From: Elusimicrobiota bacterium
GTDB taxonomy: Bacteria > Elusimicrobiota > Elusimicrobia > UBA1565 > UBA9628
Length of the DNA stretch: 64,000 nt
Direction of reading: 5' to 3'
Assembly (NCBI GenBank): GCA_016207665.1
Contig: JACQPG010000024.1
Location: 22,476 to 86,475, forward strand
Part shown: positions 61,308-64,000 of the stretch, in pieces
Layout of the letters: every line of letters starts with the position of its first letter
Position numbering within the stretch: position 1 is the stretch's first letter
Position numbers and translations under genes: made by a program
The notes under the pieces: model-generated
What the model was told of the DNA's origin: nothing
What the model saw: only the letters and a program-made list of their open reading frames with translations
The model's database searches: none

Positions 61308-64000
61308 CGGGAGCGGAAACGGGAATGGGAATTCGTGGATCAAGGATGAGCGGGACGCCTCGCTGAGGCAATGGGAGCAGTTCTACCGAAACCGCTGGCA
61401 GCACGACAAGGTCGTGCGCAGCACGCATGGCGTCAACTGCACCGGCAGCTGCAGCTGGCAGATCCATGTCAAGAACGGGATAGTGACCTGGGAGATGCAG
61501 GGCCTTGATTACCCGATCTTGAGTCATGACCTGCCTCCCTATGAACCGCGGGGCTGTCAGCGCGGCATTTCTTTCTCATGGTATCTCTACAGCCCGCTTC
61601 GCGTGAAGTATCCCTACGTCCGAGGCGCGCTCATCGACCTGTGGTCCGAGGCCCGGCGCACGTTCGACGACCCCGTCGAGGCATGGGCTTCCCTGGTTGG
61701 CGACGAGGCCAAGCGCCGCCGCTGGCAGAAGGCGCGTGGCAAGGGAGGCTTCCGCCGCTCTAACTGGGACACCGTCCTCGAGATCATGGCCGCCGCCAAC
61801 ATTCACACGATCAAGACCCACGGGCCCGACCGCATCGCGGGCTTCTCCCCGATTCCCGCCATGTCCATGATCAGTTATGCCGCTGGAGCCCGCCTGATGC
61901 AGCTCATGGGGGGCATTTCCCTGTCCTTTTACGACTGGTACTGCGACTTGCCGAGCGCCTCGCCCGAGGTCTGGGGCGAGCAGACTGACGTCAACGAGTC
62001 GGCGGACTGGTTCAACGCCAAGCTCCTCGTGGTCATGGGTTCCAACCTCAATATGACCCGCACGCCGGACTGCCACTTCGCGGCCGAGGCGCGCCACAAC
62101 GGGACGAAAATGGTCGTCTTCTCGCCCGATTTTAACCAGGTGGCCAAATACGCCGACGAGTGGATGGCGCTCAATGCCGGGCAAGACGGCGCGTGGTGGA
62201 TGGCGGTCAACCACGTTCTCCTAAAAGAGTTCCATCACGAGGCGAAGAACTCCGCCTTTCTAGAATATACGAAGCGCTTTACCGACGCCCCTTTTCTCGT
62301 CGAGCTTGATCCCGGCGAGCAGGGAGCCTGGCGGCCCGGGCGACTGCTGCGGGCCAATCGGCTCAAGGCCTACGCCCCAGCCGAGAACGGCGATTGGAAA
62401 TTCCTCATGTGGGACGAGAAGGAGGGTCGCCCGAAGATGCCGATGGGCTCTGTCGGGCACCGCTGGGGCAGCGAGAAGGGCAAGTGGAATCTGCTGCTCA
62501 AGGACGCGGCCGACGGCTCCGAAATCGCGCCAGCCCTGAGCTTCCTGGGGGAAAAATCCGTCTCCGTGAGATTCGATGATTTCGGAGCCGCGGCGGTCAA
62601 GCGGCGGCATGTCCCGGTACGGGAGCTAGAGACTAGGGAAGGCAAGGTCCTGGTCGCGACGGTCTACGACCTTCTGATGGCCCAATACGGCGTGGCCCGC
62701 GGCCTGGACGGCGATTACCCGAAAGGTTACGACGACGACTCCGAGGCCTATACCCCGGCTTGGAGCGAGCGTTACACCGGGCTCTCACGCGACAACGTGA
62801 TCAAGTTCGCCCGGGAGTGGGCGATTACCGCCGACAAGACAGGCGGCAAGTGCACGGTCATCATCGGCGCGGGCATCAACCATTGGTATCACGCCAACCT
62901 TATGTACCGCGCGCCGATCCATGCCCTTCTTTTCACCGGCTGCGTCGGCGTCAACGGGGGAGGCCTGGCCCACTACGTGGGCCAGGAGAAGCTCGCTCCA
63001 GGCGAACCTTGGTCGGCGATGGCCTTCGCCAAGGACTGGATCCCGGCCTCACGGCTTCAGAACGCTCCCAGCTGGCATTACGTCCATTCGGATCAGTGGC
63101 GCTACGAACGGCAGTTCACGGACTATCACACCGTGCCTCAGGGCGAGAAGGGCCGGCCCGCGCCCAGCGGGCATACGATGGACCATCAAGTTCGGGCGGT
63201 CCGCAACGGGTGGCTCCCCTTTTATCCCCAGTTCGAGAAGAACCCGCTGGACATAGTCCGCGAGGCCGAGGTCCAGGGGGCCTCTGAGGCCTCCTCGATA
63301 ATCCAGCGCGTGGTCGATGGCCTTAAGTCCCGCAAGCTCAAGTTCGCCGTGGAGGACCCCGACGCCGCGGACAATTGGCCTCGGGTCTGGTACATTTGGC
63401 GCGGCAACGCGCTCATGTCGAGCAGCAAGGGGCACGAGTACTTCCTCAAGCATTATCTCGGGACGCACAACAATGCGGTAGCCGAGGACCTGGCCAAGGA
63501 CTCCGTGACGGAGGTCGAATGGCGGGAAAACGCGCCGATCGGCAAGCTCGATCTCGTGGTGGACCTCAACTTTCGGATGGATACCTCCGCGCTTTATTCG
63601 GACATCGTGCTGCCAGCCGCGACCTGGTATGAGAAAAACGACTTGAATTCCACGGACATGCACAGCTTCATCCATCCGTTGTCGGCGGCGGTCCCTCCGT
63701 GCTGGGAGTCGAAGAGCGACTGGGACATCTTTCGTTCCATCGCCAAGAAGTTCTCGGAGCTGTCGGCCAAGCACTTCCCGGAGCCGGTCAAGGACATAGT
63801 CGCCACGCCGCTGGCGCATGACACGCCGGCCGAGATCGCCCAGCCGACGCCGAAGGACTGGATCGCCGGCGAGGTCGAGGCTATCCCGGGCAAGACCATG
63901 CCGGCTTTCTCGGTGGTCGAGCGGGACTACAAGAACCTCTACCGCCAATTCATCGCGCTGGGACCCCTGGTCCGCCAAAACGGCCTCGGCGCTCACGGGA
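61300..64000 (+). CDS. narG: Respiratory nitrate reductase alpha subunit NarG, C-terminus cut by window edge
   Basis: The frame opens at the ATG at 61300 and stays open to the right edge, giving 900 of about 1200 residues. The FS0 [4Fe-4S] site is His43, Cys47, Cys51 and Cys86 ([14 protein letters not shown] and PRGCQRG), six residues earlier than E. coli His49/Cys53/Cys57/Cys92. The molybdenum ligand is Asp216 in [12 protein letters not shown], matching Asp222. The Mo-bisMGD-binding regions continue to the edge. It reduces nitrate, or could oxidise nitrite in NxrA-like relatives. No twin-arginine signal is present. narH and the rest should follow outside the window. Confidence 0.96.
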   Translation, partial: MNNGSGNGNGNSWIKDERDASLRQWEQFYRNRWQHDKVVRSTHGVNCTGSCSWQIHVKNGIVTWEMQGLDYPILSHDLPPYEPRGCQRGISFSWYLYSPLRVKYPYVRGALIDLWSEARRTFDDPVEAWASLVGDEAKRRRWQKARGKGGFRRSNWDTVLEIMAAANIHTIKTHGPDRIAGFSPIPAMSMISYAAGARLMQLMGGISLSFYDWYCDLPSASPEVWGEQTDVNESADWFNAKLLVVMGSNLNMTRTPDCHFAAEARHNGTKMVVFSPDFNQVAKYADEWMALNAGQDGAWWMAVNHVLLKEFHHEAKNSAFLEYTKRFTDAPFLVELDPGEQGAWRPGRLLRANRLKAYAPAENGDWKFLMWDEKEGRPKMPMGSVGHRWGSEKGKWNLLLKDAADGSEIAPALSFLGEKSVSVRFDDFGAAAVKRRHVPVRELETREGKVLVATVYDLLMAQYGVARGLDGDYPKGYDDDSEAYTPAWSERYTGLSRDNVIKFAREWAITADKTGGKCTVIIGAGINHWYHANLMYRAPIHALLFTGCVGVNGGGLAHYVGQEKLAPGEPWSAMAFAKDWIPASRLQNAPSWHYVHSDQWRYERQFTDYHTVPQGEKGRPAPSGHTMDHQVRAVRNGWLPFYPQFEKNPLDIVREAEVQGASEASSIIQRVVDGLKSRKLKFAVEDPDAADNWPRVWYIWRGNALMSSSKGHEYFLKHYLGTHNNAVAEDLAKDSVTEVEWRENAPIGKLDLVVDLNFRMDTSALYSDIVLPAATWYEKNDLNSTDMHSFIHPLSAAVPPCWESKSDWDIFRSIAKKFSELSAKHFPEPVKDIVATPLAHDTPAEIAQPTPKDWIAGEVEAIPGKTMPAFSVVERDYKNLYRQFIALGPLVRQNGLGAHG

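Noticed and set aside
63049-63996. 315-codon minus-strand frame at the right edge
   Set aside because: It is antisense to narG, whose Fe-S and Mo ligands are conserved.
1-64000. CRISPR arrays, tRNA or rRNA genes, insertion sequences
   Set aside because: No regularly spaced direct repeats, no cloverleaf-like or rRNA sequence and no transposase frame were seen by reading; a tRNAscan or CRISPR search could still find something subtle.
61300-64000. Formate dehydrogenase or DMSO reductase alpha subunit instead of narG
   Set aside because: The His/Cys FS0 set and the Asp ligand in [12 protein letters not shown] are specific to the NarG/NxrA group.

Overview
The window comes from a Gram-negative bacterium. 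It carries Tol-Pal genes, an O-antigen or capsule-type polysaccharide cluster, an LpxL-type acyltransferase and Sec signal peptides. Most of it is GC-rich, but the polysaccharide cluster (about 1-20.7 kb) is visibly less so. Giant AAA+ proteins with signal-like N-termini, coding-dense minus-strand operons and a nitrate reductase would fit an Elusimicrobiota-like lineage. That assignment is inference only: no rRNA or other marker settles it. I see no rRNA or tRNA genes, no CRISPR array and no insertion sequence.

1-20.7 kb, minus strand: a surface-polysaccharide cluster with overlapping or nearly abutting genes. It encodes glycosyltransferases, a ligase/polymerase, a flippase, WbqC, a GNAT enzyme, a deacetylase-like protein, three DegT-type aminotransferases, a UDP-GlcNAc 2-epimerase, a HisF/HisH/WbpG trio, a formyltransferase, an asparagine synthase, a methyltransferase, a sugar epimerase, a WbpD-like acetyltransferase and a WbpM/CapD-type dehydratase. 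The WbpE, WbpD, WbpI-like and WbpG-HisH-HisF set points to an acetamidino-substituted diamino-uronic acid.

20.7-25.3 kb, minus strand: lhgO, a coiled-coil secreted protein, tolB, cpoB and pal. They lie directly upstream of, and co-oriented with, the polysaccharide cluster. An extended -10 promoter precedes pal.

25.2-26.7 kb, plus strand: two toxin-antitoxin operons, higBA and mazEF. Each has a palindromic operator over its -10 box.

26.7-33.4 kb: gpmA, two receiver-only response regulators around a PAS-GGDEF cyclase, a MauE-like/DsbA-like redox pair, a secreted subtilase with a textbook terminator, and two uncharacterised proteins.

33.6-44.2 kb, plus strand: the most unusual locus. It is a three-gene operon: a Lon-type protease with a signal-like N-terminus, a 2288-residue fusion of an M50 site-2-protease domain with a ClpB-like double AAA+ module and a long helical tail, and a small Cys-rich secreted protein.

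44.2-58.9 kb: housekeeping and accessory genes (ahcY, ChaN-like, YaeQ-like, aminotransferase, LpxL-like, RRM protein, orphan HicA-like, amidohydrolase, SDR, DCC1-LMF1 fusion, M50-CBS protease, DUF6496, mgtE, ptsN-like).

59.1-64 kb, plus strand: an FNR-type regulator, an FNR-like box, an Rrf2 Fe-S regulator, a diheme cytochrome c and narG (running off the right edge). This is the start of a respiratory nitrate reductase operon. Every coding gap is under 300 bases.
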